Positions 27,098-35,270 of a DNA stretch of 64,000 bases are shown one piece after another. The stretch covers positions 1 through 64,000 of the forward strand of contig NZ_BBUL01000086.1 of NCBI RefSeq assembly GCF_000953825.1, read 5' to 3'. Position 1 is the first letter of the stretch, and every line of letters starts with the position of its first letter. Below the pieces are notes generated by a model. It saw only the letters and a list, made by a program, of their open reading frames with translations, did not search any database and had not been told where the DNA came from. The translations under genes were made by a program, and so were the position numbers. Source of the DNA: Cellvibrio sp. OA-2007 (GTDB lineage: Bacteria > Pseudomonadota > Gammaproteobacteria > Pseudomonadales > Cellvibrionaceae).

Positions 27098-27217
27098 CGA
27101 CTTGAATCTGCTTTACGAAAAAGCAAATTCAATACTTCTTGGTTTGGCGAGAGCCGGGAAATCCCTTTATCTCCACCTGTTTCTTGTCTATCAAACCAAC
27201 AAGAAGCAAAGAATTTT

Positions 27218-27294
<77 letters not shown>

Positions 27295-27328
27295 ACTGAA
27301 ACTCACATTTGCTAACCGCTCAAGTGAG

Positions 27329-27364
27329 GCCGCGAATTATAGGGAGACAAGCGGTAGCGGTCAA
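27329..27364 (-). promoter_or_regulatory. Strong sigma-70 promoter of the metY operon
   Basis: On the minus strand TTGACC (27364-27359), exactly 17 bases, then TATAAT (27341-27336). The following discriminator, TCGCGGCC, is G+C-rich, the hallmark of stable-RNA promoters repressed by ppGpp and DksA. The tRNA starts about 40 bases downstream. Confidence 0.85.
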
Positions 27365-27491
27365 GGAAAATCAACATCTAAGCGCAAGAAAAGCCAATTT
27401 GGTTGTTTTATTGAACGATAAGATCAATTGCACAACAGACCGCAGCCGCCAGACCAAATCTACCTATCTCTTATGACAATCTAATTAACCG

Positions 27492-28439
27492 CTACACAGT
27501 TTTATTTAAAAAACTGCCAATCTCGGCGCCTGAATTAAATACACCAATTTCTATTAGACGACGATTGAGATCGATATTGCGCTTGGTGCCTTCATTAAAA
27601 AACTCCGCGCGTGCCTGACGCTGATCCAACAGACGCTGCTCCGCTTCAAAACGCTCTTGATCTGCCTGCAGTCGCGCCTCTTCGTCGGCTAAACGCTGTT
27701 TTTCACTTTCCGCACTATCTTGACGCACGTCAGCGGGTTCATCTGCTCCAGTGGCTTGATCCTGCTGCGCAGAATCCACCCCGTCGCGACGCTCTTGCGC
27801 CTCTATTGCCTGTTGTTCGCGCAGCTCAGCCCGCGCCTGCTGCTCCATCTGTGCCGCCTGCGCCGCAACACTTCCATCCTGCGAGGATGGATCAGCAGGA
27901 GCATTTGCAGCACGGCGCAATTGTTGCGCCTTACGCAAGGTTGCTTCCGGATCACCAGGAATGGGGGATGTATCAATTTTGACTTCGCCGCCCACGGCGT
28001 AACTCACACCATCGGGGCCGCGTACAAAAGAATAGGTCGGGCTGCTGCCATATTGCCCGGCGACAGCCGCATGGGCCTGTTCATGAGCGCGCACTTCGCG
28101 GTCGCGCGCCGCCAATGTCTGTATTTGTTCGCGCTCGGCCTGTTGTCGCTCTTGGTCAGCGCGACGATTTGCTGTCGCCCCCTGCGCTGCCTGATCGCCA
28201 CCCTGGGCAACAGACTCTCGCCCCTGTGCGCCGCGTTCAACACGATCGCGCTCAACATCATCATTGGGGCGTTCATCGGGGAAGCGGCGATTCTGCCCGC
28301 GCCCTGACTCAGCGGATTGCTCAGCGGGGCGAAAGCTGGACGATTTAAGATCGGTAGTTTCCTGACCAACAGGCGCACGTCCCATAGGCGCAAATGGCGC
28401 TACGGTATTGGCGAAGCTAGACGGAATATTATTGATCAC
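27492..28439 (-). CDS. SprA-family putative metalloprotease
   Basis: 315 residues. The first 110 residues are low-complexity, rich in Gln, Glu and Arg. The core domain carries an HExxH motif at His119-His123 (RAHEQAHAAVAGQYG), followed by SPTYSFVRGPDGVSYAVGGEVKIDTSPIPGDPEATLRKAQQLRRAANAPADPSSQD. This matches the SprA-related, CJM1_0395-type family of predicted zinc metalloproteases, widespread in proteobacteria and uncharacterised as far as I know. A C-terminal coiled coil (about 215-290) is rich in Glu, Gln and Arg. There is no signal peptide. It lies 36 bases downstream of a small rod-like protein gene and is probably cotranscribed with it. Confidence 0.8.
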   Translation of the reverse strand: MINNIPSSFANTVAPFAPMGRAPVGQETTDLKSSSFRPAEQSAESGRGQNRRFPDERPNDDVERDRVERGAQGRESVAQGGDQAAQGATANRRADQERQQAEREQIQTLAARDREVRAHEQAHAAVAGQYGSSPTYSFVRGPDGVSYAVGGEVKIDTSPIPGDPEATLRKAQQLRRAANAPADPSSQDGSVAAQAAQMEQQARAELREQQAIEAQERRDGVDSAQQDQATGADEPADVRQDSAESEKQRLADEEARLQADQERFEAEQRLLDQRQARAEFFNEGTKRNIDLNRRLIEIGVFNSGAEIGSFLNKTV

Positions 28440-28475
28440 TCAAATCACCTCACAGAACCCAAAAACGCGGCACCA

Positions 28476-28718
28476 TTAAGCCTTGACGTCTAATAGAGTG
28501 CCTATTGTTTCATTGGCGGCCTGAACCACTTTGGCAGAGCTATCAAACACTTGGCTCTGCGCTTTGATATTAATCAGCGGCTCAGCAATATCATTTGCTT
28601 GAGGATTGTCGCGCTGGGTGGTGCCCGCTTGCGCGATTTGCTGTGCCGATTGCAGCATCGATGACTGGCTTTTTTGCATACCAATCAGACCCTGATTGAC
28701 TACCGAACCTACGTCCAT
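28476..28718 (-). CDS. Small protein resembling flagellar rod C-terminal segments
   Basis: 80 residues, no signal. The C-terminal half, LINIKAQSQVFDSSAKVVQAANETIGTLLDVKA, has the pattern of the D0 helix that ends flagellar rod and hook proteins (FlgB/FlgC/FlgG). The first half resembles the matching N-terminal helix (MDVGSVVNQGLIGMQKSQSSMLQSAQQIAQAG). No flagellar genes are near. Homologues often accompany the SprA-type gene, which is immediately downstream here. Its role is unknown; self-assembly into a helical bundle is a reasonable guess. Confidence 0.7.
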   Translation of the reverse strand: MDVGSVVNQGLIGMQKSQSSMLQSAQQIAQAGTTQRDNPQANDIAEPLINIKAQSQVFDSSAKVVQAANETIGTLLDVKA

Positions 28719-28901
28719 CAGCTTGCCCTCTTTAGTTGGCTATCAAGAATGTAATTGACCGAGGAAACAGCATAAAAACATTTCCCCGACACTATGTAAT
28801 AGTCTACGCCGGGAAACGACCAAAAAACAGGCGATATTGCCGCTAATGAGGCGCCTTTTAAGACGAGTTTGATGTAAAAAGCGCTTTACTATAACCCCTG
28901 A

Positions 28902-29609
28902 TTATTCCAACACAGGGTTATTCGTTGTTTCTTTGACTGCAGCAAACAGGCCCAAGCTTTGCTGATACTTCGATATGGCTTTTGCCTGCTCAAACACACT
29001 TTGTGCCGTTAACTGCAAACGGCTGCGCACCGGCAGCTGTGCTGCTTGCAATGCCCGCCCACTCCATGTGTTGCAGTTGCTAAACAAACTGTAATGGCCG
29101 CTGGCCTGATAAAAATGTCCCGCATCCGTTACATAAGCCCGCAACGGAATCACGCGGCCAGATTCATCTAACGCAAACGATTTATCCAAATAGCGAATCA
29201 ATTTGCGCATCCCCTTATCGGTTATGGCGATGGGCACGCGGGTTTCTGAAGGGATAGATGTAAAAGGTGGCTGCGCATAAGCAATCACCTGCAGCGCTGA
29301 ATGGCTCGATGCAATTAGCGCTTTAGTCGCAGAGCCGAAGGTTTTACTTTTGCCAGTGAAGTAATTGCCATCGCCCCAGCCGATACGAACAAAACGCTGG
29401 CTGGCAGCCTCTTGCTGCAAATAACGGCTGTGGCGCGCGACCGTTTTTGCATCCATTAAAATGCTCGTGTGCCAATCGCGGTAAATAAAATAAATGATGT
29501 GCTCGGTATTAACACTGGGAATTTTTTGTTTTGCTGGCATAGAGCTGCAGCCCGCAAGCGCACACAGGGCAAACAAACAGACTGTAAAATTCCGCAACAA
29601 GATGCACAT
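28902..29609 (-). CDS. DUF2459 (TIGR02117-type) lipoprotein
   Basis: 235 residues. Signal peptide with lipobox ALAGC (Cys21). The mature part reads HIIYFIYRDWHTSILMDAKTV, GWGDGNYF, and near the end YSLFSNCNTWSGRALQAAQLPV, the conserved sequence of DUF2459 proteins. The invariant His (DWHTS), Asp (GDGNYF) and Cys-Asn (NCNTW) suggest a papain-like or NlpC-like hydrolase site, though activity is unproven. It starts 13 bases after bioD in the same direction, so it is probably transcribed with the biotin operon despite no obvious link to biotin. The start was placed at the ATG that opens the signal peptide; the frame is open further upstream inside bioD. Confidence 0.85.
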   Translation of the reverse strand: MCILLRNFTVCLFALCALAGCSSMPAKQKIPSVNTEHIIYFIYRDWHTSILMDAKTVARHSRYLQQEAASQRFVRIGWGDGNYFTGKSKTFGSATKALIASSHSALQVIAYAQPPFTSIPSETRVPIAITDKGMRKLIRYLDKSFALDESGRVIPLRAYVTDAGHFYQASGHYSLFSNCNTWSGRALQAAQLPVRSRLQLTAQSVFEQAKAISKYQQSLGLFAAVKETTNNPVLE

Positions 29610-29622
29610 GCTTATTGAAGCA

Positions 29623-30318
29623 TCACGCTGAGAACAACTGCGCCAGCACTTCGGCATCAAGTGCATTGGCGACCGCTTCCGGCGCAGCATTATCCAGCCA
29701 AGGCACAACCCCCAAACAAGGTGCGGGAATACGCGCGGCCAGGCTGTGAATATTTTCCTGCAACACCGGCATATCTGCATCGATACAATTGGCCACCCAG
29801 CCCGCCAATTGCAAACCGTCATTGCGAATTGCCTCTACCGTTAAGAGCGCATGATTGATGCAACCCAAACGTACACCCACCACTAAAATCACCGGTAAGC
29901 GCAAAATTTTCACCACATCCGCGAGCGTCTCTTGTGGATTTAACGGCACACGCCAACCGCCCGCACCTTCAACCAAGGTAAAGTCCGCCTGATTCAAACT
30001 GCCGCGACAAAAGCCGGCGATACGATCAGCCGACAAAATTCGTTTCTCTTGTTGCGCTGCAATATGTGGCGCTATGGCCGATGCCAAGGCGATAGGATTT
30101 ATTTGTTCATAAACCAAGGGCTCGGTGATTACCGACTGCAACAACAAGGCATCGGCATTGCGAAAACCGGCATCGGTTTTTTCGCAACCGGCTGCAAGCG
30201 GTTTTAATGCCGCAGTCGTTAAACCCTGTTGTTTTGCCGCGACCAATAAACCTGCCGCCACCAACGTTTTGCCGACATCTGTATCTGTACCGGCGATAAA
30301 AAATGTTTTTCTAGCCAT
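29623..30318 (-). CDS. bioD: Dethiobiotin synthetase
   Basis: 231 residues. Closes the ureido ring of dethiobiotin from 7,8-diaminopelargonic acid, CO2 and ATP. The N-terminal P-loop GTDTDVGKT is at about residues 10-18. PLAAGCEKTDAG and the acidic VEGAGGWRVPLN loop (magnesium and ATP site) follow. It overlaps the bioHC stop by 8 bases. bioA, needed for its substrate, is not in this window. Confidence 0.96.
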   Translation of the reverse strand: MARKTFFIAGTDTDVGKTLVAAGLLVAAKQQGLTTAALKPLAAGCEKTDAGFRNADALLLQSVITEPLVYEQINPIALASAIAPHIAAQQEKRILSADRIAGFCRGSLNQADFTLVEGAGGWRVPLNPQETLADVVKILRLPVILVVGVRLGCINHALLTVEAIRNDGLQLAGWVANCIDADMPVLQENIHSLAARIPAPCLGVVPWLDNAAPEAVANALDAEVLAQLFSA

Positions 30319-31861
30319 GATATTTACTCGCCGCCTCTTTGTTTGCCGTTAAATAGATAACATCGTAAGTTGCAGGCAAACCCTGTGCGCCGCGAAACAC
30401 TTCATAAGCATTTTTAAATGCCAGCAACCGCGCTCGCCCGGTTAAACCTTCGGGTTTTCCCGCATTGACATTGTGTGCACCCAAGGCTTTAAGCTCACGG
30501 GTTAAATCGCTCAGCCGCTCATAATAAAGGCTGCGAATTTCCTGCTGTAATTGAGCCACAAATAAATTCGCGGACTCGGTTGCCGCCGTTAAATCCTGCG
30601 CCGACTGGAAGCGATTGACATGCACATAATTATCCACCTGCTGCCATGCGGATTTTAATTCGTGCAAAGTGTTGGGGCCGAGCGTGGCTATATGCAATTG
30701 GCCGCCGGGTTTCAACACCCGCGCCAACTCACTCAGCAACTGTGGCAAATCATTACACCACTGAATGGCGAGGCTGGAGAAAATAAGGTCGACGCTATTG
30801 TCCGCCAGCGGCAACACCTCGGCATCTGCACACAGCCAATTGATTTTTGCATGCTGCGCCGCCGCGTAATGCAACATGCCTTGAGCTATATCTAAACCTA
30901 TAACCTGCGCATCGCCATATTGCTGCGCCAATTGTCGAGTAAAAAATCCGGTGCCAGAACCCAGATCCAAAATCACTTTTTGTGCAGAGGTATGAGCGGG
31001 AAAATCAGATGGCAACTGCACCATTAACTCTGTGCCTATATCGCGCTGCAATTGCGCGACCGAATCGTAAGTAGCTGCAGCGCGACTAAAGGATTGCGCC
31101 ACCTTTTTTTTATCCAAGTCTAGTGTTTTAACGATTTGCTCTTTTACAAAACGAGCCACCGCATCGACCACCATTTGCGGCTGACTCCAGTGCAAGGCAT
31201 GGGCGCTATTTTTTACGATTTGAATCTGTTGCCGCGGATTCAGCTGCGCCATTGGCTCGGCGGCAGTCACCGGCACTAGCGCATCTTTTTCGGCCAACAA
31301 ATGCAAACCCGGTAGCGCTAGTTGCGCAAAAGCTTCACGGTTATCCAACACAGATAACAACTGCAAAGCTTGCAGCCAATTGTCGGTCACTGGGCCGACA
31401 TCGCTGCGGCGCAATTGTTTTAATAGGCTGCGCTCTTCGGCATCGCCCTGTGCTAATAAACCGCTGAATAATTTTAAAGTCGCTTGCGGATCTTGAGCAA
31501 AACCTTGGTTAAATTGACGATTGGTGGCGCGCGCCATGGCTGCAGGGTAATCCGGCGTCGCGACAAACTTTACGTTAGCCGCAAGCGTAATCAGGCCGCG
31601 AATGTGCTCAGGAAAACGCGCCGCCAATTGCACCGCGAGCATACCGCCCAGCGACCACCCCATAACCACGGCGTTTTCTGGTAATTGCGCCGCGATCTTA
31701 TCGAGCACCGCATCGAGTGAAAATTCTGGCAGAGGTTCGCTTTCACCAAAGCCGGGTAAATCAATGAGTGTCACCGACACTATTTTTTGCAGAGGTTCCA
31801 ACAGCGGCTGCCAGGTGCGGCTATCGCAACCCCAGCCGTGAATTAATACCAAGTTAATCAT
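30311..31861 (-). CDS. bioHC: Fused BioH-BioC biotin synthesis protein
   Basis: 516 residues. Residues 1 to about 245 are BioH, a carboxylesterase: [11 protein letters not shown], nucleophile elbow GWSLGG (Ser70), acid in [10 protein letters not shown] (Asp193) and base His221 in NSAHALHW. Residues about 252-516 are BioC, an S-adenosylmethionine methyltransferase: [22 protein letters not shown], then motif I DLGSGTG near 299-305 and LDIAQGM. BioC methylates malonyl-ACP to start pimelate synthesis and BioH removes the methyl at the end, so the fusion joins the first and last steps. The same fusion is known in Saccharophagus and Teredinibacter. The ATG at 31861 overlaps bioF by 8 bases; the longer open frame inside bioF is not needed. 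Confidence 0.95.
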   Translation of the reverse strand: MINLVLIHGWGCDSRTWQPLLEPLQKIVSVTLIDLPGFGESEPLPEFSLDAVLDKIAAQLPENAVVMGWSLGGMLAVQLAARFPEHIRGLITLAANVKFVATPDYPAAMARATNRQFNQGFAQDPQATLKLFSGLLAQGDAEERSLLKQLRRSDVGPVTDNWLQALQLLSVLDNREAFAQLALPGLHLLAEKDALVPVTAAEPMAQLNPRQQIQIVKNSAHALHWSQPQMVVDAVARFVKEQIVKTLDLDKKKVAQSFSRAAATYDSVAQLQRDIGTELMVQLPSDFPAHTSAQKVILDLGSGTGFFTRQLAQQYGDAQVIGLDIAQGMLHYAAAQHAKINWLCADAEVLPLADNSVDLIFSSLAIQWCNDLPQLLSELARVLKPGGQLHIATLGPNTLHELKSAWQQVDNYVHVNRFQSAQDLTAATESANLFVAQLQQEIRSLYYERLSDLTRELKALGAHNVNAGKPEGLTGRARLLAFKNAYEVFRGAQGLPATYDVIYLTANKEAASKYHG

Positions 31862-33035
31862 GCTCAACCTCGCCCATGATGTCCGCCAGTGCCAGTAATA
31901 ACTGGTCAACTTGCTCAATGGTGTGTTGTGCGGAAAAGGTAATGCGCAAACGCGAACTGCCGACCGGAACTGTGGGCGGGCGAATCGCAATAATTAAAAT
32001 GCCGCGCTCGGCTAATTTTTGCGAGATCAACAAAGCGCGCGCTTCATCGCCAATCACTACCGGCTGGATCGGCGAAAAGGAATCCATCAATTGCAAATTA
32101 AGCGCCTGAGCGCCAGCGCGAAAATGTGCGATGAGTCTATTGAGATGTTCACGGCGCCACTGCTCCGTTTGTATCAAACGCAAACTCGCCCGTGTTGCCG
32201 CCGCCACTGCAGGCGGCATGGCTGTGGTGTAAATATAAGGCCGAGCAAATTGGATAAGGGTTTCGATCAGGGTTTCACTGCCTGCGATAAAAGCACCGAA
32301 GCTACCGGCGGCTTTGCCAAGGGTGCCCATTAAAATCGGCAACTGCTCTTGGTTTAAACCAAAGTGTTCTGCGCAACCAGCGCCGGTTTTTCCCAAGCAA
32401 CCAAAGCCATGGGCGTCATCCACCATCAACCAGGCATTATTTTTTTGTGCGAGTGCGGCGAGTTCAGGTAGTGGAGCGCAATCGCCATCCATGCTGAACA
32501 CACCATCCACCACAATTAATTTTCTTGCGGCTTCGGTTTTATCTAAACGGCTTTGCAGGTTATCCAGATCATTGTGTAAAAAGCGCTGGAAACGCGCGCC
32601 ACTTAATAAACCTGCATCGAGCAAACTGGCGTGATTTAATCGGTCTTCAAATACCCCATCACCCTGCCCAACTAGCGCGGTAATCGCGCCCATATTGGCC
32701 ATATAACCGGTAGAAAATAACAGCGCTCGCTCGCGCCCGGTAAATGCCGCCAACTCTTCTTCCAGCGCGTGGTGCTCACTGGAATGCCCGGCGACTAGAT
32801 GCGAAGCACCACTGCCCACACCCAATGTGGTTGCAGATTGCTGCAGCGCGGCGATCACCTCCGGGTGATTGGCTAGGCCTAAATAATCATTGCTGCAAAA
32901 GGCGAGATAGTTTTTTCCATCCACCATCACCTGCGGTGTTTGTGGCGACTGCAATAATTTGCGCGTGCGATACAAATGCGCAGCGCGGCGTTCGGCGAGA
33001 GCGGGAGCGAGAGTTTGATCGAGATGAGAGGACAT
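31854..33035 (-). CDS. bioF: 8-amino-7-oxononanoate synthase
   Basis: 393 residues, pyridoxal-phosphate enzyme joining pimeloyl-ACP/CoA and alanine. Glycine-rich and substrate motifs are complete: [44 protein letters not shown], the cofactor-binding [11 protein letters not shown], and the PLP lysine in [14 protein letters not shown] (about residue 246). It follows bioB after a 114-base gap filled by a long inverted repeat. No clear ribosome binding site precedes 33035. Confidence 0.96.
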   Translation of the reverse strand: MSSHLDQTLAPALAERRAAHLYRTRKLLQSPQTPQVMVDGKNYLAFCSNDYLGLANHPEVIAALQQSATTLGVGSGASHLVAGHSSEHHALEEELAAFTGRERALLFSTGYMANMGAITALVGQGDGVFEDRLNHASLLDAGLLSGARFQRFLHNDLDNLQSRLDKTEAARKLIVVDGVFSMDGDCAPLPELAALAQKNNAWLMVDDAHGFGCLGKTGAGCAEHFGLNQEQLPILMGTLGKAAGSFGAFIAGSETLIETLIQFARPYIYTTAMPPAVAAATRASLRLIQTEQWRREHLNRLIAHFRAGAQALNLQLMDSFSPIQPVVIGDEARALLISQKLAERGILIIAIRPPTVPVGSSRLRITFSAQHTIEQVDQLLLALADIMGEVEHD

Positions 33036-33047
33036 GAGTGCGGCACA

Positions 33048-33133
33048 CGTAGGATGGGTGGAGCCGAAAGGCGATACCCATCAAATTCGAACGCAGATGT
33101 AGTGGGTATCGCTTAGGCTCCACCCACCCTACG
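33048..33133. repeat. Long imperfect inverted repeat between bioB and bioF
   Basis: The left arm has an 18-base part at 33048-33065 and a 10-base part at 33071-33080. The right arm has the complementary 10-base part at 33103-33112 and 18-base part at 33116-33133. Only one mismatch is seen within the paired parts, with a GAAAG/TTA internal loop and a 22-base terminal loop. The sequence of the arms (GTAGG-GGGTGGAGC, GCGATACCCA) resembles dispersed repeats common in bacterial intergenic DNA. Confidence 0.8.
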
Positions 33134-33149
33134 GATAATTAACAAAATT

Positions 33150-34208
33150 TTATTTTGCCGCGTTGTAAAAAAACTCATCCAACTTGGCTTCTTGCAACTG
33201 ATGCACAATCGATGCTTGCTGTTCGCTTTCATTTTCATGCACTTCATAAGCTTCGGGGTTAATGCCGAGCTTGTTGAACAATTGCATATCTTTGTTAGCT
33301 TCTGGGTTAGGCGTGGTCAACAATTTTTCGCCGTAGAAAATCGAGTTAGCGCCGGCGAGAAATGCCATCGCTTGGGTTTGCTCGTTCATTTGCTCACGGC
33401 CAGCCGATAAGCGCACATGGGATTGCGGCATCAAAATGCGGGCGACGGCAATGGTGCGGATAAAATCAAATGGGTCGAGATCGGCCTGATTTTCCAAGGG
33501 TGTACCATCAACTTTAACCAACATATTAATAGGCACAGATTCAGGGTGCTCCGGCATATTCGCCAACTGTTGCAGCAAACCAGCGCGATCATTTTCCTCT
33601 TCGCCCATACCGACAATACCGCCGCAGCAGACTTTCATGCCCGCTTTGCGCACATTGTCGAGGGTTTGCAGGCGATCCTGGTAGGTGCGGGTGGTGATGA
33701 TTTCGCCGTAGTATTCGGGAGAAGTATCCAGGTTGTGGTTGTAGTAATCCAAACCTGCATCAGCCAATTCTTGCGCTTGCGACTCGTCCAGCATACCCAG
33801 CGTCATACAAGTTTCCAGACCGAGCGCTTTTACGCCCTGCACCATGGTGGTCACATAGGGCATATCTTTGTTTTTCGGCGAGCGCCAAGCGGCACCCATG
33901 CAGAAGCGAGTTGCGCCCGAGGCTTTGGCAGCTTTGGCTTCTTCGATGACTTTTTCTACCGCCATCAACTTTTCGCGCTCAAGACCGGTGTCGTAGCGCG
34001 CCGATTGCGGACAGTAGGCGCAATCTTCCGGGCAGGCGCCGGTTTTGATCGAGCAGAGTGTACTGACTTGCACTTCATTCGGGTTGAAATGGGCGCGATG
34101 CACGCTTTGCGCCTGAAACATCAGGTCGCTAAATGGCAGGGCAAACAGGGCGGTAATTTCGGCGCGGGTCCAATCGTGTCTAACACTTGGAGCAAAGCTG
34201 GCATTCAT
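33150..34208 (-). CDS. bioB: Biotin synthase
   Basis: 352 residues. Radical-SAM enzyme that inserts sulfur into dethiobiotin. The 4Fe-4S cluster cysteines form CxxxCxxC at Cys59, Cys63 and Cys66. The second-cluster ligands lie in [18 protein letters not shown] and the C-terminal RLSAGREQM (Arg) regions. [13 protein letters not shown] and [20 protein letters not shown] are invariant family motifs. It is the first gene of the operon, 70 bases from a promoter overlapped by a BirA-like operator. The C-terminus is about 30 residues longer than E. coli BioB and ends in a variable acidic tail. Confidence 0.97.
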   Translation of the reverse strand: MNASFAPSVRHDWTRAEITALFALPFSDLMFQAQSVHRAHFNPNEVQVSTLCSIKTGACPEDCAYCPQSARYDTGLEREKLMAVEKVIEEAKAAKASGATRFCMGAAWRSPKNKDMPYVTTMVQGVKALGLETCMTLGMLDESQAQELADAGLDYYNHNLDTSPEYYGEIITTRTYQDRLQTLDNVRKAGMKVCCGGIVGMGEEENDRAGLLQQLANMPEHPESVPINMLVKVDGTPLENQADLDPFDFIRTIAVARILMPQSHVRLSAGREQMNEQTQAMAFLAGANSIFYGEKLLTTPNPEANKDMQLFNKLGINPEAYEVHENESEQQASIVHQLQEAKLDEFFYNAAK

Positions 34209-34256
34209 AAAGGCATTCCGTGGTCATTCTGGACAAGAGTTTTTGGGCTATGCAGC

Positions 34257-34308
34257 ATCTTAACCGAGCCAAAAAAGCTGTCAACCTAAAAGACAGAATG
34301 AGGTTTAC
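34257..34308 (-). promoter_or_regulatory. bioB promoter inside a BirA-like operator
   Basis: Half-sites TGTCAACC (34279-34286) and GGTTTAC (34302-34308) are separated by 15 bases, close to the gammaproteobacterial BirA box TTGTAAACC-N15-GGTTTACAA. On the minus strand TTGACA (34284-34279), 16 bases, then TAAGAT (34262-34257) form a sigma-70 promoter whose -35 lies within one half-site. Binding of biotinoyl-AMP-BirA would block bioB transcription directly. Confidence 0.75.
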
Positions 34309-34380
34309 TACTCGATTTTGACAAAACCGCTGGCAATATCGAAAATGCGCCCACAAGGATTATTGCCAACAGGGATTTTT

Positions 34381-35106
34381 ATGCTGCATTTCATCGCTTC
34401 AGCTACCACCAAACTGGTCGATCAGCTCCTACCTGCGCCCTGCCTGTTGTGTGGTTTGGCCAGCCCCGACTACCGATTGCTATGCCCTGAATGTGACGCT
34501 GCCTTGCCGCGCCTCAGCCAAGAGCTGTATTTATGCAGCTGCTGCGCACTGCCACTTACCAGCGATGCCACCCTGTGCGGCAAATGCCTGCGCAAGCCGC
34601 CCGCGTTCAGCCAATCGAGCATTGCATTTAGCTATATACATCCACTGGATCACCTCATCCATCAATTCAAATACCGGCGCCAATTGAGCAGCGGCAAATT
34701 GCTTGCGCGACTCTTAGCCGATACTTGCCAGCACAGCGAGCGCCCAGACTTTTTACTGCCCGTACCCAGCCACTGGCGCAAACGCTGGCAGCGCGGTTTT
34801 AACCAGAGCGAGCTGATGGCCTATTGGGTGGGCGAACAATTGGCGCTTCCGGTGTTATCGGCCTGCCAGCAAACCCATTATCACCATTCGCAAAAAGGCC
34901 TGAGCCGTGCTGAGCGATTAAAAAATTTGCGCGAATCTTTCAGTATCAAGCCGGGTTATCGCCTAAAAATCGCCAATGCCCATGTTGCGCTGATAGATGA
35001 TGTGGTCACCACCACTGCTACAACACGTACTTTGAGTGAACTATTAATCAAAGCGGGCGCCCAACGGGTGGATATTTGGGCGCTGGCGCGTACACCAGAT
35101 CATTAA
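34381..35106 (+). CDS. comF: ComF-family phosphoribosyltransferase-like protein
   Basis: 241 residues. The N-terminal zinc-ribbon-like Cys pairs are PAPCLLCGLAS, LLCPECDAAL, LCSCCALPL and LCGKCLRKP. A type I phosphoribosyltransferase domain follows, with the PRPP loop VALIDDVVTTTATTRTLSELL near residue 205. ComF is needed for DNA uptake in transformation and has a separate housekeeping relative, GntX. It is divergent from bioB, the neighbourhood seen in Pseudomonas. The pil genes 8 kb away provide the uptake pilus, so natural competence is possible. The ATG at 34381 has AGGGA 5 bases upstream. Confidence 0.9.
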   Translation: MLHFIASATTKLVDQLLPAPCLLCGLASPDYRLLCPECDAALPRLSQELYLCSCCALPLTSDATLCGKCLRKPPAFSQSSIAFSYIHPLDHLIHQFKYRRQLSSGKLLARLLADTCQHSERPDFLLPVPSHWRKRWQRGFNQSELMAYWVGEQLALPVLSACQQTHYHHSQKGLSRAERLKNLRESFSIKPGYRLKIANAHVALIDDVVTTTATTRTLSELLIKAGAQRVDIWALARTPDH

Positions 35107-35270
35107 GGTTGGGTTTATTGAACCAGATAAACTACATCCCCGTATTCGCTACCGGCAGCGCAACATTCGCGTATTGATGACAAATCTTGCTACCTCACAG
35201 GTGCAATAGCCGCTACTATTCTTTTTCGCTTAGCCCGTTACTTTTATCGTTAATAGCCACAAGGATTTAC

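Noticed and set aside
28719-28901. Gap after the rod-like gene as a small gene or RNA
   Set aside because: Contains no open frame with a start signal and no convincing hairpin with a T-run. It looks like plain intergenic DNA holding the promoter of the small gene.
33417-34289. 290-codon plus-strand open frame over bioB
   Set aside because: It mirrors codon usage of bioB; His- and Phe-rich product has no recognisable family.
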